23,914 bases of DNA from Rodentolepis nana (lineage: Eukaryota > Platyhelminthes > Cestoda > Cyclophyllidea > Hymenolepididae). The stretch is from NCBI GenBank assembly GCA_900617975.1, contig UZAE01013214.1, positions 1,287 through 25,200 on the forward strand, given 5' to 3'. The translations under genes were made by a program, and so were the position numbers. The notes beneath the pieces are model-generated. The model saw nothing but the letters and a program-made list of their open reading frames with translations, was not told the DNA's origin and did no database searches. Every line of letters starts with the position of its first letter. Position 1 is the first letter of the stretch. This document shows, piece after piece, positions 9,389-21,300 of this stretch.

Positions 9389-12300
9389 GTAAGATTTTAA
9401 TTTAATTAATTAGTGATGCAGATTTGATGATGCCTAATTCATCATACTATTGCGGTCGATCACCGAGCAAAACATTTTTGAAGAATGATGACTTACTTCT
9501 TCACAATCAGATCGTTCTTTATTTTAATGCGTCCGCGGCATATAACTTAACGGCATTTCGTAGACATCCTCGATACTTTACCAGAGTTGTTTGTCCAGGG
9601 GTTTCAATCAAGCCTTCTGGACGCTATGTCCAAAACCGAGTAGACAACGGAACAGTAAGTTATTTTATTAGATTCTACACTGAGCTTATATTCGGTCATT
9701 GCAACCGCTAACTTTTTGTTTTTGATTTTCTTCTAGCAGTTATCTTCATTAGTAATTACTTGATAACTAAATATATGAACTTTGCAATAGCAAAACGAAG
9801 TGTTATTCGAACTAACTTGCAGTGTTTTATGTTACATTTTAACTTTGAATTTTTATTTTCTGGGTGATTACAAGTTACACACTTCGTGATTAATTTACAA
9901 AATCCACAGGTTTATTTCTGGCTGCTTCATGTTCGAGCGTCTCTCGAATGCCCATCTCGTCAAGCTCCCAGTTCTGCTGATTTCCAACTTCGTTTGATTC
10001 AGTGGATTGCCAGATCAGGGGCCGATTACTCTCCTAACGACATTGAAGAAGCCTATGATCGAGGTGATTCCTCACATCTACCCGGACTTAAAGTAAGCTC
10101 TTTGATAAAATTGAAATCTCAAACTATGCTATTATTCGTGTTAATTATTTATATCCTGCAGTTAATTTCACGAGCGACTTCCATTGCCACTTTCCTTAAC
10201 GACAAAACGATAAAATTGTGACCCGAATGAATAACGAAGTAGAGTTTCTGGATGCTGCCCTGTTACTCTGAGTCTGTATTACATTTTCAGGGAACTTCAT
10301 ATTACCAATTAAGTTGGAATCTGTTTGCTGCTGTTTGTTGAAATATTTCGATAATCGCATTTCAAGCAAAGGTTTTCCTGTTGCTCTTCCCTTCTGCTTT
10401 ACAAAAGAAACTCTGCTTTCCATTTAAACACCAAAATGCTAAATATCGTGCTACATCAGGAATCCATAAAAACGGTCTTTTTATTTTTATTGCGTATTGC
10501 AAACATTTCTTTCTAGCTATTTTTTCGGAAAATATTTTCTATGATAATTGTCGCAAAGTTTTTTTAAGCAAAATGTAGTAACACAGCATGGTTGGTTAAA
10601 GCTTGTCATGCAATATTTTAAATAGAAGTTCTCTGATTAATATTAAATATCACAGTTACCATTTTACTTAGGGGGCCGTTATTTCTATTATATAAAAGCA
10701 CTTTCAATTTATTGTTAATTTATATTTTGAACTTCATTGCGCTTGAAAGCCTTCCCTAAAATTTAGCGTTGAAAGGGTTTATTTTATCACAATTTCTACA
10801 TTTTCATTCGATTGACTACTTATTTTTGAGACGGAAATTTGACCTCGTGAAAGGAACAATTTTTTGAAGTTCCTTTCACTTTAGAATTTTAACCTGGTTG
10901 TGACCTACTGCAATTTGAAGTTAACTAATTTTGGACTTCAATTAAAACAAAAAACAATCTCGATCAACTTTACAGGCTCCAAAATTTGTTTTTCCTTAAA
11001 TCTTGAGTTACCTATTTCTGGGAATTGTTTTCACTTAACATTTGAGTGTGAGCGCGTTTGCGTTGAATTGGTCAAACTATTGTTCGGACTCTGATCTTGC
11101 ACATTAGAAGGAGTAGTTTTAGTAATGCCACTGACGAGTATATTTTCTCTGAATTCAGATCTCTTAAAAGGGGTGTAGAGGTCATAAAGGGTTCTAGTTT
11201 TTAACTAGTCTGTGCACAACAGAAGTTGGAATAGTTAACCGCACTTACTAATGCATCCTATCAAAGGATTGCTGAACTGCTTCCATCTGCAAAACAATTC
11301 TCGTGTGATTTTGGTGGGAATCAAAGTGCATTGCTACTGCACTTTAATGGAAAAAATTAAATTGCTGTTCTTCCATATCTGGGAATGAAATCTCTCCCCT
11401 ACTGTTTCCCTGACTACCCTAGTTGATGATCAATTTCATAACTTGCTTATATTATAATCATCCATGATTTTTTTAAAAAAAGAGAATGAAGAGAAGCCAC
11501 CGTTTGAGATTCATGGCTCCTGCTTTCTTTAATTTGGGCCATAGAATACCATAGTAGGCGACCTCAATTATATTTGTGGTAACTATCATCATACCACTGA
11601 CGACTTAGAATGAGAATGCTCTTGTAATTATTAACAATCTGGGGCAAGACAAATCGAACTTTCTTTTTAAAGAATAGGAACTTCTTATGGTTGATGAGTA
11701 GCACTACTGGAGCCTATATGCCATCGATCTACTACTTTTAAGCTCATTAGTATTGGTTGGATCTAATTATCACATCAAAATTATACAACAACTGGAAGAG
11801 TAAATTTAAGATAAAGTAGTTTATTTCAACTTGTCAAAATAAAATAGTTAGAACTTCAATTTCAATATTAAATATAAAATGACAATCTCCTGCCTATTTA
11901 ATTTATAATTTTTTAAATAATCAACGTTGGATATGATCAAAAAAACTTTATTCATAAAAATATTTGCGTAATTTTTCACCGATTTTAATTAATGGGGGAG
12001 AGATTTATGCGACTTTGATTCAATTCATCAGGTGTTATTTATTCGGCACGGAAGCCCTGTAATTAACAACTACTCATTGTGTCCTTGCAATTGTCTTTTA
12101 GCATGTATAATTAACTGATATGTGGAGTTAAGTGATTCGGCAAGATTTTTGCACAAAAATTATTACTTAAATTGAGATATAAAAGTTCTCCATTACTAAA
12201 ATTGCTAAATTATTAGATGCCATTGGCTAAAACTTGTGATGGGATGCAAATTTATAAGTTAAAATCGATTTAGTATGTGAATGTAATATCCAAAATTTCA

Positions 12301-15300
12301 CAAGTCAATATTAAGAGGATGGGCCACTCTATTCAACTGAGTTTTTGAACGTACTTCATTCAGTTTATTTTCGAGTAGGGTTCTTGATGGTAAATAATCT
12401 ACTTTATATCATGGATCACATAGTTCTTTGCTGATGAAATATATATGAGCACTTATACATGATCAGTTTTTAAGCATAAAGTTTTAAATATTACTTTTTA
12501 ATCAAGATACGCTAATAAGTAGATAAGTTAATTAAAACGAATCCTTTAAGCATTAGTTAAAACCATGATGCATTTTTTGTTGTCCGTGATTTAATCACGG
12601 AAGTGCACTGGAAAGAAAAATCCCTAGGGTGGGAGGGGGGGGGGAGAGGGGTTGTCTGGGTTTCATGGACAGTGGTGAACTTTATAATTGCTCGCAAATT
12701 TTTTCACCTCGTCACTTACACAATGTTTTCAGTTTGAGAGAGTTGATTTCTCTCCGATATGAACTTGATTAAATGCTTAATTGGACTCTAAACTATGTCC
12801 TCCCCAGACAAATAAAAAATCGTAATTTTTCATCGTTGCGCTGTAGAAGTTCTGGCCCAAAAGGAAACAGAGGTAGAAATCAGGTATGCGCGATAGACTT
12901 AACTCCACGTGGTGCACCCTGGGCAAAGTATACTCATACGCAAAAAGTCTATTAACCGGCAGTTGACTTCTGACTTCAAACTAACATGACCCCACTGTAT
13001 GTCATACTCGACCCCTACCACAATACTCATTTTACCTTATCTCTGCCTTTGTGTCTGTCTCTTTTATATCAGCAAATCACTCTTTTGCCCCCCCCCTCTC
13101 GACATTTTCTCATTCTGATGTTCCTTCCCCTCTGTGATGCCCGATATCAACAAAAGGACTAATGATAACTATCAAAACGCCTGCCATTTAATATAAAAAT
13201 AGGTAGAAATCAAAAGCCCTTCCACTTCCGGCCCCTGTATTCATGTTATAAGCCTTTACTTCTAGAACACATAGTTCATTATCCCATGTGCTAACTTGCT
13301 TCAATATTCTAGCTGCAGTACTTCCTGGTTACGAACAAGAGTAAGGTGGAGTTTTCTGTCAACAAAAAAAGCTTCATTGGTTTCCCTATGGCTTCTGTAT
13401 TAGTGATGCTTAAGTGTCATAGAGAAAGCTTGATTAAACGCATTTTAAGTGACTTATCAAATCAAATCAAGTTTTAATTTTTATGTATTAAAGTAAACCT
13501 TTGCATAATTGGCCTATTCCTATTCATTGGGATCCGAAGAAAGAGTAAATCATAACTAAAGGAAAACGCACTTAGAGATTGTCCTGCCTATATAACTACG
13601 TCACTCCTTATATTATTAATTCAGTTTCCTTTCCCTCTGCATGTGTTCTTGATTTAATGAACTATTTCATACGTATATGTATATTTCGCTTCGATTCCAT
13701 ATGCTGCAAATATTCTTTTCATTTTATTGAAGAGATTTCGTCCTACATCTTCCAATTGCTACACTGTGTAAAATTTGAATTTGATTAAAGTTCATTCGAA
13801 GCGCATCAAGAACACTATGCTAATAAAAGTGTCATAAGTTGCTAGTCGCAGTCAAGTGGTAAAAATGGAAAGTACATTTGAATTCAATTTATCTATTTTT
13901 TCTTCGATTTTAGCTATTCTGGGATAATTCATTTTACGAAGTGCTGTTAGGACATTTTCTTTGATACGAACGTCGAAATATAACATTTCAAGGCAGGACT
14001 TTGTCTTTTGGATAGTAATGGGATGTGACTAAATGTCAAATGTCTACGCAAATTGTCCACTCAATGTCGTTAGTCCACTTGATGGGTTCTGTTGCTTTTG
14101 AACCTGCAGACGTCCAGGTTAATCGTTTTATGTGCATTTGAATGCGCTTTTGCCAAAATAGCTTTAAAACTACAGTGACAAGAGCGTTTGTCCTACATTA
14201 GCGACGTTGAAGGCTTTAAAAGTCTAGAAATGGATCACTTTCACTCAGCCTACGGTTGAATCGCATTCTTGAAAATGTTTGAAGGTATAAGCTAAAGCCC
14301 TAATATTTCCACTGACGCCGTAAAACCTTATTCTCTTCACCACGCTCAGTTGCTCTGCAAATTTGGCCAAGTTTTTCCCATAGAATAAAAAAAGTGGAGT
14401 CTAATATCACAATTCATCTTCTGTGTGTCTGGGAGGAAACATAATTCAATTAAGTAGCTTTTTTGTCACTCTTTTAATAGGTCTATTATATCATTGTTTA
14501 AAACTTTTGATTCTCATTGAGAAAACTCTCTTTTTAGTGAAAGAAAATATATAAAAATGGGTTTCATGAATAATTTTAGTTAATATCCTCAGTTATATCA
14601 GCGAATTTAGTTTGAAAGCAATTGCTCTGTTGTTCAAATGAAGCAAATTTTTATATATTTAAAAATTGTATCTGCTGCTTGTCTGAGTTTACAACCTTTT
14701 CGAAGCTCTATTAATGAATATTGTTAAATTTAGATTTAATTAGAATTTATGTCTGCCATATTTCAGCCTTTTCTTCGATGGCTAAATATGATCAGAGTTA
14801 ATTTTAGAAATATGCATCAATGAATTTTTTCAGCCAAATTTTTATGATCATACACTCAAATTAGAGTACGTTTCTTCCCAACGCTGTAGATGGTGACGTT
14901 TCGTATCTATTCTAAATTCAAGCCAAAAACGGAATATCCAACTTACTATTTTCAATTTCAAAATATTTGATCTGAAAAAAGATGAATTTATTTAAAGATT
15001 GTCCTTCTGAACTAATTATCTGATTCAAGATAGCTTATATAGGGCTTAAAAAGAGCATACAATTCACAACTAAATTTTCAGAATTAATATCTTCCTTTAA
15101 GTTTTAATCGCTACTTCTATTAAAACACTAGTCTCAGAGGGCTTTGTGTTTCTGGCCCATTAAATCTACATTTTTTGACCACATCGGCCATTCTTTTCTA
15201 TCTTGTAACACTAAGTAGCCTTTGGCAACGTAAAAAACACGCAGTCATTGTTTAATGTTGGTTGCGTTCTTACAGCTGATTTAAATTTCATTGTCAGTCT

Positions 15301-18300
15301 CCTGAATTAAATTGGATGGACTAGATTATCTCATTTGTGTTAATGAGATTTTTATGATCTATTGATCCAATCACATGAATGGTGCCAGGAATAGATACAT
15401 AAGATCGATATTGATTCTTGAACAAGGTAGGGCCTGTTGCAGTTTATATAAGTTTAATGTTTAGATTTAAGTTTTGAATTTTTGTTTTACTACATTTTTC
15501 AAGGAATCGGAAAGTCTTTCTCTATCCTGCACTTCACCACAGCGGAATATAACCCTGCAAGATCGAGTGCGCGATCTCAAAGTTTCATGGGCTATTTATC
15601 CCGACCGATTTCCTGTACAGTCAGAAAATGAAACCCAGGAGACCACCAATCAATTTCTTGCTGGCTTCAAAGACATCCCTCCCGACCTCAAAATACGCAT
15701 CCAGATCACCTCGAGGCTGCACTTTGGAGGAAACTTTTCACTTTCTCGAAGTGGGTGTAATTTACTATAAATTAAGTATACTTTTTTCAACTAAAGTAAT
15801 GATTTTGAGAATAGTTTTTCATAGAAAATTGACAAAAATTTGATATTTAATGCCACAATCTTAAAATATTTTCTTTATTTCTGTAACTAAAACACTTTAA
15901 AATTTAATGAATAAATTAGCATTGAATTGATTTGCTATATTTTGGTTATTACTGCATAATTGTAGCTCAGTTGACCTTGATTACTTAGCCTCAATTTTTA
16001 TTGAAAACTATAGCTTTCAATTCTTTTACATTTGCAATTGCCTCACTTTTGCCTTTGTGAATTAATAATCTTTCGCCTCCACGTCTGGAAGGAATTTGTT
16101 TAAAGGAACAAAAATTTAAATGCCATTTTTTCAAAATTATCTGAAGCAATTTATCTGACAAATATACAGCTAGGTTCTATTTATCTTAATATATGTTAAG
16201 ATTTATATCATTATATTAAATTAAAATATGTATATTTTTTGAATCGCAAGTAGTAGGAACTTGTCTCGGAAATAGTGGTGTTTGTAAATAATATTATTAT
16301 ACTGTTTACACTTTACTGATTTATTGTCATTCAATACTTGTGTGTATTATTTAAGTTGGTTATTTGGACCTAAATTGAGAAAAGTTAGCCCTAGAGCCGT
16401 TTTTTTCATGCAAACAGGTTTAATTCACTTCACATTTTTTCATTTGAGAAAGTTGTTAATCTGATGATTTTAAGGAATTACGTGGATAATTGTGGTTCAT
16501 ACATGGGCTTGAGCAAATGATTATTTAATCAGAAATATTGGTAGACCAATGAGCAGAGTTCTCTGAACTCAACCTCATCATTCAATTATAAATTATACCA
16601 AGGGTAATAGGTTATACAGCTTTATAAATCCATTTATAAGTGACCGAAATCGATAAAAAATCTGAAATTTCAAGCATTTTGCTATATTTTAATTGTGTTT
16701 TAGGATTTATAATACATTTTGCTTTATTTGACTGTATGTGTGTGAATGTGCCGGTTTTTACCCAACATTTAATTATCCTTTCATTCCTTTGTTTCAACTT
16801 TCTTAATGTTTGAAATGAATGGCAAAAAAATGAAATACTCTGCAAATTGTTGGTCACGTCAAATTTCCATGAATAGTGCTTGACCAAAGCAATTTCCTGA
16901 TGTAAATGAAACTTTCCTGGTTTCACCATAATAAGATTGAGTGCTGTAAAGCGATTATTTAGTCGTGTTATGAAAAAAGGCATGGTTCAATAATTTTTAT
17001 GTACTAATATAAAGCAATTGAATCAAGTCACAAACCCTAATAAACGAAGACGTGGGACTATAAAAATTGTCATAAATTGGGGGTGGAAGAAAGCCAAAGT
17101 TTAAAGTGATGTCATAAAAAATAACATTTAAAATCTTACATATCTCAGAATATTAAATTTAGTAATAACGATCTGTCTGGTATTAAGGATTCAGAGACTC
17201 CTGTCTCAATCTTCGAATACTGATGACACGAGTAATTGCACTTATTTAATATTCACAAAATTGAAAGGAAGTTAGGTTTATTCGATTTTCTGTTTCATTA
17301 TTCTCTTGCTTTATTTTTGAACGCACCGATTAATGGTGACCTATATTTGCCCTTTTAAAAGTAAATTTTCGAATTGACATGCTTTGACTTATGAACTCCA
17401 AGACACTACAAACTGCCTAGAGCATAATGATTCGTCAACGTTTAAATGCTCATAAGCCAATATTATAGATAAATAAAAATTATTAAATTGGCATATTTAT
17501 ATAAAATATAAGCAAATTAAAGTAAAGCATATTTATCGTTGGGAAATGATAGATATTCGACAATTTCTATTTTTTGGAACAATAAACAAAGTTCAAATAA
17601 TATCGGAATGCATTAAATGAAATTTTATTTGAAAGAACCCCAAAAACTTCCCATCTGAAAAAAAATTTATTGAACATTTACCTGGGTAATTAATAAATCT
17701 TTTTTCTGTTACTATTAATTTAGAATTAACAAAGAAATTGCTGCTACAGTGACTTAAGAATAGATCAAAGTTTTTAAAAATCGAAAAATCACAACAATTG
17801 AAAATTAAATATCACTCCGTGTAATATAAACGACAGCAAATTAAGTTTTCTCTCATAAATTGGTTATTTTAGCTGAATTTTAATTGGTTCCTTTTTTATT
17901 TGACTATAAAGTCCAAATTAATCGTGCGATTTTCTAAAAATATTCTAATCTTTTTCTCCGGTTTTTAATTTAACTTACTTGATGTAATTTTGTGACATTT
18001 CATTGATTTCGTCTATTTAAGGTATTAGTAATTTGCTAGCCCAATGTAGAAAAGCATTTATAATTCTCATTCGGTGTAGGGAGTGGCAACACGGAGCCTT
18101 CCTGTTGATTTAAGCCGTTTGGCTGCCCAAATCACTCTCTAAATAAATGTATGGTTCATTTTTATAATTAGCAATATCTTGCTAAATTCGAAACAGTTTG
18201 CAAATGAGTGGATTTGCAAAAGCACTTGTGAAATTGAAAAATTTAATAATATTTGTTGTTTTCCATGCTCTCGAGATAAATTATCTGTACATTTACAGTT

Positions 18301-21300
18301 AATTATCGGGTTTCATTAAGTTTCAATTCCTTTAAAGTCTCCATTTATGTTACCTTGGGAAAAAAACGAATTAAATTATAAAACAGACAAGTGGTGAATG
18401 CTTACTTTCGATGTACTTTACAAATAAATGTAATGGTCCCTTTAATCTACGTATGAGCTAAGTGGTAATCTTCCCTATTGTAGAATATCTTCGTTCCACC
18501 TTTTTCAAAGGCTTGTCATGATGACAAAATCAGAAATACTTTATTTCACGTTTCTTTGACCACCTTCTTTAATTTCTACGCCTCTTGATTGACGCGTGCT
18601 CTCTAGTTTTGAGAGAAGAATATTTTTTTTCATGAGTAAGAGGAGTTCTTGCACATAGTGTTCAAAATAACCCCTGAATTAATATAGTTTTATTATTATT
18701 TTTTCCTTATTTCTGAGCACTCTTCTCATTATTTGATTTAATCAATAATTGAACATCTTTGTAATTAACGATGGACATTCTTACGCAGTGAACGTCAGGC
18801 TATCGTCTTTTCTTGGGGGTGGCAATGCGATAAAACTTTCGAATCATAACTCTTTCGTGTTGTATCACACAAACACAATTTCCCCTTCCTTTCTGATTTC
18901 TTATCATCAGCCCCGCAATTTGGTTCGTAACTTCAGGGCGAGTGATTACTTAAATGCATGAGATAATTGCGACGTTTACAGCAACGTGACGTCATAGATA
19001 TTTTGATAGGTGAATTATGTGGTAATTAAAAATGACTAAAATATTTATATCGCGCTTGTGGTTTTTACTTCATTTTTTAATAAAATGAGATTATTTTACA
19101 GTCTATACTTCCAAGATCATAAATTAGGGCGCAACGAAATGCGTTTTGTCTTTGCACCAAATAATCGCTTTTTAACTTGTCTCTTCGCATAATAACGCAC
19201 AAAATTTTAACTGGGCTTAGTTTGAAAGTTTCGAATCATTTCGTTTTTCACATATGAATTAATTCTCGTTAGGCTATATAGACACTATATTTTATTAAAA
19301 TTGCGCGCTTGTTTACTATTGCACTTGAAATTGCCAGTTGTTCATTGCTCCTGCGCGTCCATTTCTTTGAAAAAAATAATTTTTTAAAAAATAATAAGTA
19401 AAAAAAGCATGCAAGTTATTATTTACATGGATGATTGGTAACTAGGAGTTGCCAATTTTGAAATTTTTAGCCCAATTTTTATTCTTTTCATTTTAGCTGT
19501 ATCATTTACCTTTGTCTAGTTGAAGAGTAAACAAAGGATAGCGTCTATTTCCTATTTACAAGGATAATTATTTCAAATGCATTATGTGTTGTTGAATTTT
19601 AAGGCGGTTAATAAATGACGCCGAAGTGAATGCCAGAACTTAAAGTGTTTTAGTTCTAGATCGAAGTACCATTTTCATCTGTTTCCTTTGAGCTTGTTTC
19701 TATGAAATACATGTCAATTCTTTCCACGACGAACACTTTATACGGAACATCGGATGTGAATCTGACTGGGTGTCGATGGCGAAATATTTATAATCACGGT
19801 TGCTCTTATAAAACTGATGTCAATCTTTAAACAGTTATTTTATTCAATTATTTTTAAATGAAAGCAATAAAATAAGTCTGTTTATCATTGTGTACTATTT
19901 ATGATAAATTCAAACTTCTCAGTGCGTACCTTTTAAATTTATTTGAAATCCCCCAACTCCTCGTCGACTTCAATGCCCCACTTGAAGCGTTTTGCTCACA
20001 TTCATATATGTACAGAAATGAACATGCCACTCACAGTTAATTGACATTTATTAATCTTGGTAACTATAGATTGATTTTTCAAAATCACAGGAATTTCTTA
20101 CAGCATCACGAATTTTATTTGAGCAGTATTATTTTTTGTGATTTTGCACAAAATTCTGAAATTATATTACAAACCTCAAAAGCCATCAGATAAGTTATTT
20201 CCAAACGGTTTTTTTTGGATTTTTACAACTTTAATTTCCTTCTATGAAGCCATTATGAGCCATTTTGGGCAATTTCAAGTTTCTTCAATATATATATCAA
20301 TGGAAAAATAATTAATAAAAAGAATTAATTTGACGAAATAAAAGAATTATTCATTGTATTGTTGAAAAGATATGACAGTTATATATTTCCGGTTTGGACT
20401 CTGGAATATTGAAAGTGAGGATGCATTACCTCCGCCATATAAAAGCAAATGCTTTTAATTTATTGACTTTAGTTACGACAGCCAACGCAGTAACACTCCG
20501 CTTCAGCTCATTCTTTGTCTAAAATTAAGTAAATAATCAATATTGAGCGATGGTTATGCATTTAAATTTCAGCTAATTACTACAATTGCCTATTTGATAG
20601 AATGAAATTATTTAGATTTGCACATTACATGAATAAGGTGACCTGGATGTAGTGCTTACTGGAATCTATTTTATCAGATGGAAATACAATAAATTTTTTT
20701 TCAATTTAATGAACTCAGTTGGGGAAGTAACTAAAAGGCTGTATTAATTAGGGTAGAATGTAGTGGGAACACTAAAAATTGCGATGAGGGGTAACATATA
20801 TGAGAAGTAAGGTTTGAATACAGTAGCGTCATATTCAGTGGATTGAGACCGGAAATTGGGTCGACAACTTACTCAGTAGTTTTGTTGTCTCATTAAAATA
20901 TCGAAAAATGTCCGGATGGTAGAATTACCAAACTCGTTTTTTTGCAACATTTGGTCAATATTTCTTTTCTAGAACGGCAACTGTGCGAGCTCTATGGATA
21001 CTGGTGTAATGGAGATTCCACCGATAATGGTAGTGATTCCCGTCGTCGTTATAAGCGTCTTGATGGTGGAGGCAGGGAAATCGGAACGTGTATTCGGTCC
21101 TCAATGCGATGTGACGGCTTGCCTGACTGTTGGTTAGACGATCCTACAAATTCTCCAGATGAAGTGGGCTGCAATACTAGACCTCCAAATGATCCAAAAG
21201 AACCCTTTCCATCTACTGAATATTTCAACAACATAAGTGCTTCTGTCTCACGTAAGCACTATCTCCTCAGGCATTAAACCGATATTAGTGTAAAGGCAAG

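Larger units (their letters stand above)
10093..15503 (+). other. Gene 3 intron 3, 5411 nt
   Basis: GTAAGC at 10093 and TACATTTTTCAAG ending at 15503. It contains an 11-bp hairpin (10847-10879), an 8-bp hairpin next to a G-rich tract (12583-12651) and SINE-like copy B (12883-13200). The open frames inside (10381-10578, 10900-11094, 13579-13788) are short, T-rich and unsupported by splice sites. No other gene is visible. Confidence 0.6.

Noticed and set aside
9424..10221. CUB domain assignment for residues 30-240 of gene 3
   Set aside because: The CG start after the signal peptide and the co-occurring LDLa are suggestive, but the SPNYP-type motif and regular cysteine spacing of CUB are missing. 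A profile or structure search would be needed.
12773..12955. Open frame of 60 codons at the left edge of copy B
   Set aside because: It crosses the target-site duplication into the retroposon head, so it is a fortuitous fusion of host and element sequence.
18749..18961. Open frame of 70 codons in gene 3 intron 4
   Set aside because: There is no polypyrimidine acceptor before it and no donor in a useful phase. The peptide is unremarkable.
21049..21234. Minus-strand open frame across the LDLa exon
   Set aside because: It is the antisense shadow of a well-supported + strand exon with the LDLa cysteine pattern.
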